A DNA stretch of 7,858 bases from Bacillota bacterium (GTDB taxonomy: Bacteria > Bacillota > Clostridia > Christensenellales > Aristaeellaceae). Location of the stretch: contig JAEWNM010000188.1 of NCBI GenBank assembly GCA_023392755.1, positions 1 to 7,858 on the forward strand, read 5' to 3'. The notes under the pieces are model-generated. The model saw only the letters and a program-made list of their open reading frames with translations, was not told the origin of the DNA and ran no database searches. Positions 1-6,343 of this stretch are shown piece after piece. Made by a program: the position numbers and the translations under genes. The stretch's first letter is position 1; each line of letters opens with the position of its first letter.

Positions 1-63
1 TGCCAATATGCGCGAACAATGCTTCCTGACCTGTGCTGTTCAGAATATGAAGAAGATGGCTAA
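1..63 (+). CDS. Possible C-terminal tail of an upstream gene
   Basis: Frame 1 is open from the window edge to a TAA at 61-63 and would encode a 20-residue tail rich in Cys and ending in acidic residues (SEYEEDG). Hairpins that could end transcription begin about 60 nt later, which would suit the end of a gene. There is no recognisable motif, and an open frame this short is easily found by chance. This is a tentative entry only. Confidence 0.2.
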   Translation, partial: CQYARTMLPDLCCSEYEEDG

Positions 64-78
64 GGCCCTCTTCTGTTG

Positions 79-108
79 CTTCTTTTCTCTCCTCCCCCTC
101 TTCTCCTC
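79..108. other. Uninterrupted 30-nt polypyrimidine tract
   Basis: Thirty consecutive C/T bases lie here, inside a longer pyrimidine-rich stretch (about 66-113) broken only by G at 75, 78 and 109. No gene is supported across it. The + strand RNA would be unstructured and C/U rich, and the - strand is a pure purine run containing GGGGGAGGAGA-like, Shine-Dalgarno-like sequence. No minus-strand ATG follows that run, so I do not take it as an RBS. Function unknown. Confidence 0.6.
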
Positions 109-125
109 GCCCACTTATATGCAAA

Positions 126-150
126 AACCTACGCTTGTTAAGTGTAGGTT
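126..150. terminator. Hairpin, possible bidirectional terminator
   Basis: An 11-bp stem (AACCTACGCTT with AAGTGTAGGTT, one G-T wobble) closes on a GTT loop. Read on the + strand it is followed by TTCTTTG, a poor U-tract. Read on the - strand the stem runs into TTTTTGC, a better U-tract. It could end the gene suspected upstream, or a minus-strand transcript. The hairpin itself is clear; its role is inferred. Confidence 0.45.
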
Positions 151-163
151 CTTTGATGGTCTG

Positions 164-215
164 AACAAAGTGGCGTTAGCCACTTTGTTGATACAATGAA
201 GTGGCGAGGCCACTT
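164..215 (+). promoter_or_regulatory. Attenuator-like array of mutually exclusive stems
   Basis: Four alternating complementary 7-mers are present: AAGTGGC at 168-174, GCCACTT at 179-185, AAGTGGC at 199-205 and GCCACTT at 209-215. Segments 1:2 form a perfect 11-bp stem (164-174 with 179-189, loop GTTA). Segments 3:4 form a 7-bp stem followed by a U-run. Segments 2:3 can instead form a stem of up to 12 bp with two G-T wobbles (179-190 with 194-205, loop ATA), which would prevent both others. This is the geometry of a terminator/antiterminator switch. It could equally be two tandem terminators with related stems. The next gene starts about 95 nt downstream. Confidence 0.45.
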
Positions 216-219
216 TTTT
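199..219 (+). terminator. Rho-independent terminator
   Basis: Stem AAGTGGC/GCCACTT (199-205 with 209-215) with a GAG loop, running directly into a six-T tract at 214-219. It lies upstream of the ABC transporter genes. It therefore either ends upstream transcription or acts as the terminator arm of the switch described for 164-215. Confidence 0.7.
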
Positions 220-282
220 GCGTTTTCCCCTTTCATTTCCGCAACGAAGGTCAAGAACTTTCCCACAAAATAGGCTAATCTT

Positions 283-306
283 CCTCCTGCATCACCATAC
301 AGGAGG
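283..306 (+). promoter_or_regulatory. Hairpin masking the ribosome binding site of the ABC ATPase gene
   Basis: CCTCCTG at 283-289 is perfectly complementary to CAGGAGG at 300-306, with a 10-nt loop. The right arm contains the complete AGGAGG ribosome binding site (301-306), 6 nt before the ATG at 313. If the RNA folds this way the RBS is hidden, so translation may be conditional (temperature, a ligand, a protein or an antisense RNA). The pairing is seen directly; the regulation is inferred. Confidence 0.5.
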
Positions 307-312
307 TAAACC

Positions 313-1035
313 ATGGAAACCGCGATTTCGGTGCACAAGCTGGAAAAATCCTACGGCCCAAAGAAAGCTGTGGACGGCGTTTCCTTTGATGTGAAAAGGG
401 GTACGATCTTCGGCCTGCTGGGGCACAACGGGGCCGGGAAATCCACCACGCTGGAATGCATACTCGGCACCAAGGCCTTTGAAAAGGGCAGCGTTCTGCT
501 GCTTGGACAAAGCCCGCATAACAACAGGAAGGCGCTGTTTCAAAGGGTCGGCGTACAGTTTCAAAGCGCGGCCTACCCTGCGCGGATCAGGGTAAGGGAG
601 GTTTGCGAAATCACCGCCTCGCTGTACAGGGCCAATCCCGACTGGAGGAGCATGCTTGAGGAATTCGGCCTGGCCGACAAGCATTTGTCGCCGGTGGACA
701 GCTTATCGGGAGGCGAACGGCAAAAGCTGGACATCGTGCTTGCGGTGATGCACAGGCCGGAGGTCGTTTTCCTGGATGAACTGACAACGGGGCTTGATCC
801 CATGGCAAGGCGGGGCGTTTGGAAGTATATACGCACCCTGAAGGACGGCGGGACAACGGTGCTATTGACATCCCACTACATGGACGAGGTGGAGCACCTG
901 TGCGAAGAGATTGCCATTATGAAGCAGGGAAGGATTGTTGCGGGCGGCACGGTGAAGCAAGTGATTGAGCAGAGCGGCACGCACTGCATGGACGACGCCT
1001 TTTTGCACTTTGCCAGGGAGGAGGAAGCGGTATGA
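313..1035 (+). CDS. ABC transporter ATP-binding protein (ABC-2 exporter type)
   Basis: This is the cytosolic nucleotide-binding subunit that powers a membrane exporter by ATP hydrolysis. At 240 residues it is a normal single-domain ATPase and all core motifs are visible: Walker A GHNGAGKST at residues 37-45, Q-loop at Q82/Q84, signature LSGGERQ at 131-137, Walker B VVFLDE at 151-156 with catalytic E156, D-loop around GLD 160-162 and the switch His188 in TSHYMDE. The usual DEPT is DELT here, a variant seen in some drug-export ATPases. The ATG start has AGGAGG 6 nt upstream, within a hairpin. The stop overlaps the permease start (ATGA), which implies coupled translation and a joint complex. I see no convincing promoter between 220 and 312. 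The substrate is unknown; drugs, antimicrobial peptides or lipids are the usual possibilities for this family. Confidence 0.93.
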   Translation: METAISVHKLEKSYGPKKAVDGVSFDVKRGTIFGLLGHNGAGKSTTLECILGTKAFEKGSVLLLGQSPHNNRKALFQRVGVQFQSAAYPARIRVREVCEITASLYRANPDWRSMLEEFGLADKHLSPVDSLSGGERQKLDIVLAVMHRPEVVFLDELTTGLDPMARRGVWKYIRTLKDGGTTVLLTSHYMDEVEHLCEEIAIMKQGRIVAGGTVKQVIEQSGTHCMDDAFLHFAREEEAV

Positions 1036-1772
1036 AAACATTGTGGCTGATGTACAAGACGGAGTCGAAGCTTGCTTACCGGGAGTTTTCCGCCGTATTG
1101 TTCGGCGTATTGGTGCCCATCGGGCTGATGCTGCTGCTGGGCGTATTGTACGGCAATGAGGCGGAGGCGGGCGATGCGGCCCGCAGGATTGATATGAGCT
1201 TTGGCGCGGTAGCCAGCATCGGTATCTGCGCCGCCGGGCTGATGGGGCTGCCCATTGCGCTTTCCGACTACAGATGGCGCAAGATATTGAAACGCTACAA
1301 GGTAACGCCTGTCAGCCCCCTGACGCTTTTATCGGCCCATGTGCTGTACAGCTTCACGCTTTCCATACTGTCTACGGTACTGGTCTACATCGTATGCGCG
1401 GCGTTTTTCGGTTTCACCATGCAGGGCTCCTGGCTTGCCTTCATACCGGTATACCTGCTGGTGCTTATATCCATACACGCCATTGGCATGGCCATAGCGA
1501 GCCTTTCCAAAAACGCGCAAATGGGCAGTATTATTGCCAGCGCCTTCTATTTTCCCATGCTGTTTTTGTCGGGCGCGACCATTCCCTATGAAATCATGCC
1601 CAAAGCCATGCAGGCCGTAGCGGACTTTTTGCCCCTGACCCAGGGGATCAAGCTGCTCAAAGCCGCCTCCCTGGGCCAGGACATATCGTCCATGACGCTG
1701 TCCCTTGCGGTGCTTTCCATAATCGCCGTCATCGGCACCGGCCTTTCGCTCAAATTCTTCCGCTGGGAATAG
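1032..1772 (+). CDS. ABC-2 type transporter permease
   Basis: This is the membrane subunit partnering the preceding ATPase. The 246-residue protein has six hydrophobic stretches, at roughly residues 20-40, 57-77, 103-127, 133-158, 164-184 and 221-241, separated by charged loops such as RWRKILKRYK (81-90). This six-helix plan and length are typical of ABC-2 permeases. The segment FLPLTQGIKLLK (199-210), just before the last helix, resembles the conserved C-terminal motif of the family. The start overlaps the ATPase stop by 4 bases and has GGAGG at 1020-1024, 7 nt upstream. ATPase plus one permease suggests a homodimeric permease with two ATPases. Substrate specificity cannot be read from the sequence. 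Confidence 0.92.
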   Translation: MKTLWLMYKTESKLAYREFSAVLFGVLVPIGLMLLLGVLYGNEAEAGDAARRIDMSFGAVASIGICAAGLMGLPIALSDYRWRKILKRYKVTPVSPLTLLSAHVLYSFTLSILSTVLVYIVCAAFFGFTMQGSWLAFIPVYLLVLISIHAIGMAIASLSKNAQMGSIIASAFYFPMLFLSGATIPYEIMPKAMQAVADFLPLTQGIKLLKAASLGQDISSMTLSLAVLSIIAVIGTGLSLKFFRWE

Positions 1773-1781
1773 ACAAGCATC

Positions 1782-1810
1782 TGGACAGCAACGCCTTCCG
1801 AGGGTATGAT
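1782..1810 (+). promoter_or_regulatory. Sigma-A-type promoter for the 1849 gene
   Basis: TGGACA at 1782-1787 (5 of 6 to TTGACA) and TATGAT at 1805-1810 (5 of 6 to TATAAT) are separated by exactly 17 bp. Transcription would begin near 1817, about 32 nt before the ATG at 1849. The gene therefore need not depend on read-through from the ABC transporter. Confidence 0.65.
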
Positions 1811-1848
1811 GAAAGCAAGTTTTCCACCGTATCCCCGGGAGGTTTGTT

Positions 1849-2631
1849 ATGTATACGATTCAGATTGTTGACGCCGCCGGCAATGTGAAGCAGGAAGCCG
1901 CCGGCACGGGCTATGCGCGGCTGCTGTGCACCCTAACCTACCAGGAGGGCGACGCTATTGCTTTTATCACGGATGAGCGGCACTGTGTAATCCAAGTGGA
2001 CCAGGCGCTGCCGGAAGCCTTGGTATACCTGCCTGACAAAGGCTTTTCCTTTGCAATTCCCGTGGGGGATCTGAAGGCGGCATACCCGCCCCAGGCGTTT
2101 GCCGGCGACATGCACCTGGTGCAAGTACGGCCCGCCCGTTTGGAAGAGCTGCGCGCCCGGCACAACCTGGCCCTGAACCCCGTTGACCGGCGGTTTTGCC
2201 CAAATTGCTTTCCCCACGCGTCGGCCAATGTGGAAACAAGGGATGAGCCCGCCTTTTTCGCCCGCAATGCCATTGACGGGCTGAAATTCAACCACAGCCA
2301 CGGCAACTGGCCCTTTTTGTCCTGGGGTATCGGCGGACGGGCGGATGCAGAGATTACCATACAATTTGGCCGCACCGTACGCATTGACGAAGTGGCTGTC
2401 ACGCTGCGGGCCGACTTTCCCCATGACAGCTGGTGGACACAGGGTTTGCTGTCCTTCCCGGACGGGCAGCAGATGGTTTTGCGTTTTCAGAAGACGGGGG
2501 ATACGCAGTATTTTGAAACCGGGGAGCATTTGGCGGAATGGGTGAAATTGTCGGATTTGAAAAAATCGGAGACGCCGTCCCCTTATGCGGCGCTGTCCGA
2601 ATGGGAGGTCTTCGGGCAGGACATTCTATAG
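1849..2631 (+). CDS. Uncharacterised cytosolic protein with discoidin-like C-terminal domain
   Basis: A 260-residue protein with no signal peptide or membrane segment. Residues 1-110 look like a beta-rich N-terminal domain (I recognise no family). Residues about 120-257 resemble an F5/8-type-C/galactose-binding-like beta-sandwich. Pointers are NAIDG (140-144), NHSHGNWPFLSWG (148-160), an Asp/Phe-rich strand DAEITIQFGR (166-175), the striking TLRADFPHDSWW (185-196), and a closing SEWEVFG (250-256). Similar domains occur in clostridial and Bacteroidetes proteins linked to carbohydrates. A CPNC pair (117-120) with a nearby His could bind metal, but this is speculative. The start has GGGAGG at 1837-1842, 6 nt upstream, and there is a good promoter at 1782-1810. 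It lies just before the xylan operon, which fits a sugar-related role, but no enzymatic function can be assigned. Confidence 0.85.
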   Translation: MYTIQIVDAAGNVKQEAAGTGYARLLCTLTYQEGDAIAFITDERHCVIQVDQALPEALVYLPDKGFSFAIPVGDLKAAYPPQAFAGDMHLVQVRPARLEELRARHNLALNPVDRRFCPNCFPHASANVETRDEPAFFARNAIDGLKFNHSHGNWPFLSWGIGGRADAEITIQFGRTVRIDEVAVTLRADFPHDSWWTQGLLSFPDGQQMVLRFQKTGDTQYFETGEHLAEWVKLSDLKKSETPSPYAALSEWEVFGQDIL

Positions 2632-2658
2632 ACGCGGCGGCAGGCACGGCGTTTGCCC

Positions 2659-2678
2659 CGCGGCGCGAACACGCCGCG
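2659..2678. terminator. GC-rich hairpin after the 1849 gene
   Basis: A perfect 7-bp stem CGCGGCG/CGCCGCG closes a 6-nt loop (CGAACA), 27 nt after the stop codon and just before the xylA promoter. It lacks a following U-tract, so it is at best a weak or factor-assisted terminator or a transcript-end stabiliser. Confidence 0.35.
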
Positions 2679-2694
2679 CGCCGAAGAATCACCG

Positions 2695-2723
2695 TTGACA
2701 AGCGCATGAGTTTTGCGTATGAT
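2695..2723 (+). promoter_or_regulatory. Strong promoter of the xylA operon
   Basis: TTGACA at 2695-2700 is a perfect -35 box, and TATGAT at 2718-2723 is a 5-of-6 -10 box, with an optimal 17-bp spacer. The start of transcription should fall near 2730. That gives a leader of about 125 nt before the xylA ATG, carrying two operators. A promoter this strong needs tight control, consistent with repression. Confidence 0.85.
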
Positions 2724-2736
2724 AATAGCATCATTG

Positions 2737-2754
2737 AATGTGCTCGAGCACATT
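2737..2754. promoter_or_regulatory. Operator 1, 18-bp perfect palindrome
   Basis: AATGTGCTCGAGCACATT is a perfect 18-bp palindrome beginning about 7 bases after the predicted transcription start, the classic place for a repressor block. The even length, the central CG and the outer TG...CA agree with LacI-family operators, in which the hinge helices open the central CpG step. The same core recurs at 2804-2819. The probable ligand is the LacI-type regulator encoded at 6581-7606. Confidence 0.8.
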
Positions 2755-2803
2755 ACCGCACACTTTGCCTGAATGTCCGCGGTGAGCGGCGGTTTAACAA
2801 TAA

Positions 2804-2819
2804 ATGTGCTCGAGCACAT
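2804..2819. promoter_or_regulatory. Operator 2, 16-bp perfect palindrome
   Basis: ATGTGCTCGAGCACAT repeats the operator 1 core exactly. The two centres are 66 bp apart. It lies 22 nt before the xylA ribosome binding site (AAAGGAG at 2841-2847). Two identical sites allow cooperative binding, looping, or a roadblock to elongating polymerase. In RNA, either copy could fold on itself or pair with the other copy. Confidence 0.8.
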
Positions 2820-2854
2820 GATACCCATGGAACAAATATCAAAGGAGCGCGCGT

Positions 2855-4174
2855 ATGAGCGAAATTTTCAAAAACCTGCCCAAGGTAGCCTATGAAGGGC
2901 CGCAGTCCCGGAATCCCCTGTCCTTTAAATACTATGACCCGGAAAAAATGGTGCTGGGCAAGCCCATGAAGGAGCACCTGCGTTTTGCCATGGCCTGGTG
3001 GCACAACCTTTCGGCCACGGGCACCGACATGTTCGGCCCCGGCACGGCAGACAAATCCTTTGGCGCGACGCCCGGAACCATGGACCATGCCAAGGCCAAG
3101 GTGGACGCCGGCTTTGAATTTATGCAAAAGCTGGGCATCGGGTATTTCTGCTTCCACGACGCCGACATCGTGCCCGAAGCGGACACGCTTGCGGAAACGA
3201 ACGCCAGGCTGGACGAGATTTCCGACTATATCCTTCAAAAAATGAAGGCGACGGGCATCAAGCTTTTGTGGGGCACCGCGAACCTGTTCAGCCACCCCAG
3301 GTACATGAACGGCGCGGGCTCCAGCAACAGCGCGGACGTGTTCTGCCACGCCGCGGCGCAGGTCAAGAAGGCCCTTGATATCACCGTGAAGCTGGGCGGC
3401 CTGGGCTATGTGTTTTGGGGCGGCCGGGAAGGCTATGAAACGCTGCTCAATACCGACATGAAGTTTGAGCAGGAGAACATTGCCAAGCTGATGAAGATGG
3501 CCGTGACGTATGGCCGGAGCATAGGCTTTACCGGCGATTTCTTCATTGAGCCCAAGCCCAAGGAGCCCATGAAACACCAGTACGATTTTGACGCCGCCAC
3601 CGCCATCGGCTTTGTAAAGCAATACGGCCTGGATAAGGACTTCAAAATGAACATTGAGGCCAACCACGCCACGCTGGCGGGCCACACCTTCCAGCATGAT
3701 CTTAGGGTCGCAGCGATCAATGGCATGCTGGGCAGCATTGACGCCAACCAGGGCGACCTGCTTTTGGGCTGGGATACAGACCAGTTCCCCTCCAACGTGT
3801 ATGACACAACGCTGTGCATATATGAAGTATTGAAGGCCGGCGGGCTTACAAACGGCGGCTTCAACTTTGACGCCAAGGACCGCCGTCCCAGCTATACACT
3901 GGAGGATATGTTCCTGGGCTTCATCCTGGGCATGGATTCCTTCGCCCTGGGGCTTGTAAAGGCCGCGAAGATCATTGAGGACGGGCGCATCGACGGCTTT
4001 GTGAAGGACCGCTACAAGAGCTATCAGGACGGCATTGGCAAAAAGATAAGGGATGGAAAGACATCCCTGGAAGAGCTGGCCGCCTACGCCGAAGGGAACG
4101 GCACGGCGCCGCTGCCCGGCTCCGGCAAGCAGGAATACCTGGAAAGCGTGCTCAACAGTATTCTTTTTAGCTGA
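2855..4174 (+). CDS. xylA: Xylose isomerase (EC 5.3.1.5)
   Basis: Converts D-xylose to D-xylulose in the cytosol, the entry step of the isomerase route to the pentose phosphate pathway. At 439 residues it is the long class II form and aligns without gaps to the well-known active-site numbering of E. coli XylA. The catalytic His101 and Asp104 lie in CFHDADIVPE. The two metal sites are formed by Glu232 (IEPKPKEP), Glu268 (NIEANHATLAGH), Asp296 (SIDANQGD), Asp307 and Asp309 (GWDTDQFP) and Asp339 (NFDAKDRRP). The family signature VFWGGREGYE is at 186-195. All key residues are intact, so activity is expected, with Mg/Mn/Co as cofactors. The ATG has AAAGGAG 7 nt upstream. It is first in an operon with the GH3 gene 35 nt downstream, under the 2695 promoter and the twin operators. 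Confidence 0.98.
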   Translation: MSEIFKNLPKVAYEGPQSRNPLSFKYYDPEKMVLGKPMKEHLRFAMAWWHNLSATGTDMFGPGTADKSFGATPGTMDHAKAKVDAGFEFMQKLGIGYFCFHDADIVPEADTLAETNARLDEISDYILQKMKATGIKLLWGTANLFSHPRYMNGAGSSNSADVFCHAAAQVKKALDITVKLGGLGYVFWGGREGYETLLNTDMKFEQENIAKLMKMAVTYGRSIGFTGDFFIEPKPKEPMKHQYDFDAATAIGFVKQYGLDKDFKMNIEANHATLAGHTFQHDLRVAAINGMLGSIDANQGDLLLGWDTDQFPSNVYDTTLCIYEVLKAGGLTNGGFNFDAKDRRPSYTLEDMFLGFILGMDSFALGLVKAAKIIEDGRIDGFVKDRYKSYQDGIGKKIRDGKTSLEELAAYAEGNGTAPLPGSGKQEYLESVLNSILFS

Positions 4175-4209
4175 ACCAACTGTATCATTACGGAAAGGCG
4201 GGGGCACTC

Positions 4210-6285
4210 ATGGACAAGCAAAAAGTCTGGGAGCAGGCACAAAAAATCGTCTCCCAAATGACGCTGGAGGAAAAAGCGTCCCAGCTTCGCTATGACGCTC
4301 CCGCCATTCCCCGCCTGGGGATACCGGCGTACAACTGGTGGAACGAGGCACTCCACGGCGTGGCCAGGGCGGGCACCGCAACGGTGTTCCCCCAGGCCAT
4401 CGGCCTGGCCGCCATGTTCGACACCGAGGGACTGAAGGAAATAGCGGAAATCATCGCCACCGAGGGCCGGGCCAAATACAACGCCCAAAGCGCCCACGGC
4501 GACCGGGATATCTACAAGGGCCTCACCTTCTGGTCGCCAAACATCAACATCTTCCGCGACCCCCGCTGGGGCCGGGGCCATGAGACGTACGGGGAGGACC
4601 CGTATCTCACCGCGAGGCTGGGCGTGGCCTTTGTAAAAGGCCTTCAGGGGGAAGGAAAATATTTGAAGGGCGCGGCATGCGCAAAGCATTTCGCGGTACA
4701 TTCCGGCCCGGAAGCGCTGCGCCACCATTTTGACGCCGTCGCCTCGCCCAAGGATATGCGGGAAACATACCTGCCCGCCTTTGAAGCGTTGGTAAAGGAA
4801 GCCGGCGTGGAATCTGTGATGGGCGCGTACAACCGCGTCAACGGCGAGCCCGCCTGCGGCTCCAAAACGCTGTTGAAGGATATCCTTAGGGACGAATGGG
4901 GTTTTGAAGGCCATGTGGTCAGCGACTGCTGGGCCATACGGGATTTTCACACAAACCACCACGTTACCGATACGGCCCCGGAAAGCGCGGCCTTGGCACT
5001 TAAAAACGGCTGCGATTTGAACTGCGGGAACACGTATCTGCATATGATGCAGGCCTATCAGGAAGGCCTTGTCACCGAGGACCAGATCACTTTGGCCGCA
5101 ACCCGGCTCATGGCCACACGGATCAAGCTGGGCTTGTTTGATGAACACTGCGAATACAACACCATCTCATACCTTGAAAACGATACAGACGCCCACCAGC
5201 AAAAGGCGCTGGAGGCGGCGCAAAAGAGCATGGTGCTTTTGAAAAACGACGGGCTGCTGCCCCTTGACCTTGCCAAGCTATCCACCGTGGCCGTTATCGG
5301 CCCCAACGCCGACAGCCAGGCGTGCCTGGAGGGCAACTACAACGGCACATCCTCCCGGTATGTCACCTTCCTGGAGGGAATACGTGCAGCCTGCGCGGGC
5401 AAGGCGCGGGTATTGTATTCCCAGGGCTGCCATCTACACAAGGAGCGCATGAGCAACCTTTCCTTGCCGGATGACAGGCTAAAGGAGGCTGTTATCGCGG
5501 CGGAGGAGGCGGATGTTGTTATCCTCTGCCTTGGCCTGGATGCAACCATTGAGGGCGAAGAAGGCGATACGGGCAACCAATACTTCTCCGGCGACAAAAA
5601 CGACCTGGAGCTGCCCATGTCCCAGAGAAAGCTGCTGGATGCCATTTTGAAAACGGGCAAGCCCGTTGTCACACTGGTGGCCGCGGGCAGCGCCCTGAGG
5701 GTTCAGGACGGCAACGCCATCCTGTATGCCTGGTACCCGGGCCAGGCCGGCGGCACCGCCGCCGCCGACATACTGTTTGGCAAGGTATCCCCCTCCGGCC
5801 GTCTTCCCCTTACCTTCTACCACAGCGTTGATGAACTGCCGGACTTTACCGACTACAGCATGGCCGGCCGCACCTACCGCTATTTCACAAAAAAACCGCT
5901 GTATCCCTTTGGATACGGGCTTTCATACAGCCGCTTCGCATATGAAAATGCGCAGGTGCAGGGCGATACGCTGACAGTGATGCTGAGGAACACGGGGAAA
6001 ATGGATAGCGACGAAGTAGTGCAGGTGTATATAAAGGCCGTTGCGTCGCCATTTGCGACCCCCAACCCCAGGCTGTGCGCGTTTCGGAGAGTGCACATGA
6101 AGGCCGGGGAAACAAAAACGCTTTCTATCGTGCTGCCGCCGGAAGCATTTGACGTGATTGATGAAGCGGGCAGATACGTATCCGGCGGAAACAGCTTCGC
6201 CATATCTGTGGGCGGAAGTCAGGGCGACGCGAAAAGCCTGGAGCTGACCGGTTCCGCACCGCTTATGCTGCAATTAATCCGCTAA
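4210..6285 (+). CDS. Glycoside hydrolase family 3, probable cytosolic beta-xylosidase
   Basis: Likely releases xylose from the non-reducing end of xylo-oligosaccharides (EC 3.2.1.37), feeding XylA. The 691-residue protein shows the usual order: a TIM-barrel domain (about 1-310), an alpha/beta sandwich (about 340-540) and a C-terminal fibronectin III-like domain (about 575-670). YNWWNEALHGVARAG (41-55) is typical of the xylosidase branch. Substrate-site motifs include PNINIFRDPRWGRG (110-123), ETYGEDP (125-131) and KHFAVHSGPE (159-168). The nucleophile is Asp239 in VVSDCWAI. The acid/base Glu should be in the cluster TIEGEEGD (446-453), E448 being my best guess. There is no signal peptide and no PA14 insert, so it acts inside the cell on imported oligosaccharides. 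An alpha-L-arabinofuranosidase or mixed activity is possible in this family. The start is preceded by a purine-rich GGAAAGGCGGGGG stretch (4192-4204). The operon terminator follows at 6312. Confidence 0.92.
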   Translation: MDKQKVWEQAQKIVSQMTLEEKASQLRYDAPAIPRLGIPAYNWWNEALHGVARAGTATVFPQAIGLAAMFDTEGLKEIAEIIATEGRAKYNAQSAHGDRDIYKGLTFWSPNINIFRDPRWGRGHETYGEDPYLTARLGVAFVKGLQGEGKYLKGAACAKHFAVHSGPEALRHHFDAVASPKDMRETYLPAFEALVKEAGVESVMGAYNRVNGEPACGSKTLLKDILRDEWGFEGHVVSDCWAIRDFHTNHHVTDTAPESAALALKNGCDLNCGNTYLHMMQAYQEGLVTEDQITLAATRLMATRIKLGLFDEHCEYNTISYLENDTDAHQQKALEAAQKSMVLLKNDGLLPLDLAKLSTVAVIGPNADSQACLEGNYNGTSSRYVTFLEGIRAACAGKARVLYSQGCHLHKERMSNLSLPDDRLKEAVIAAEEADVVILCLGLDATIEGEEGDTGNQYFSGDKNDLELPMSQRKLLDAILKTGKPVVTLVAAGSALRVQDGNAILYAWYPGQAGGTAAADILFGKVSPSGRLPLTFYHSVDELPDFTDYSMAGRTYRYFTKKPLYPFGYGLSYSRFAYENAQVQGDTLTVMLRNTGKMDSDEVVQVYIKAVASPFATPNPRLCAFRRVHMKAGETKTLSIVLPPEAFDVIDEAGRYVSGGNSFAISVGGSQGDAKSLELTGSAPLMLQLIR

Positions 6286-6311
6286 AGGCAAGCGGCAGGT
6301 TAATAGATAAA

Positions 6312-6343
6312 AAAGAAGAGACCTCTGCAAAGGCCTCTTTTTT
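6312..6343 (+). terminator. Rho-independent terminator of the xylA-GH3 operon
   Basis: The stem runs 6312-6324 against 6331-6343, with one A/C mismatch, one G-T wobble and the loop CTGCAA. The descending arm ends in a six-T tract (6338-6343). The matching A-rich left arm suggests it may also work on the opposite strand. It lies 27 nt after the GH3 stop and separates the operon from the regulator gene. Confidence 0.85.

Noticed and set aside
8..199. Small + strand frame of 63 codons (or 50 codons from the ATG at 47, with a signal-peptide-like start MKKMAKALFCCFF)
   Set aside because: There is no Shine-Dalgarno sequence before the ATG at 47, only 7 bases are visible before the ATG at 8, and it reads through two strong hairpins. 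It is kept only as a remark under the attenuator finding, because its stop falls at the stem junction.
1..312. tRNA, rRNA or CRISPR array in the hairpin-rich leader
   Set aside because: There is no cloverleaf, no conserved rRNA segment and no regularly spaced direct repeats; the repeated 7-mers alternate in orientation within one small region.
1933..2529. Minus-strand open frame (198 codons) opposite the discoidin-like gene
   Set aside because: The + strand frame has a promoter, an RBS and domain-like conservation patterns; the reverse frame has none of these.
2719..2734. ATGAT/ATCAT inverted repeat over the xylA -10 and start site
   Set aside because: Only 5-bp arms with a 6-nt gap, partly made of the -10 box itself; easily explained by chance.
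2538..2858. + strand frame of 106 codons running through the xylA promoter and both operators
   Set aside because: It crosses a near-perfect promoter and two palindromes, and has no RBS or recognisable domain.
2753..4207. Long minus-strand open frame (484 codons) opposite xylA
   Set aside because: It mirrors a gene with every xylose isomerase active-site residue intact. Its translation is low-complexity with no recognisable motif, and antisense frames stay open easily in GC-rich coding DNA.
4084..5148. Minus-strand open frame (354 codons) opposite the GH3 gene
   Set aside because: Fully overlapped by an intact GH3 gene. It has no RBS that I can see and no family features, so it is a shadow of the codon bias.
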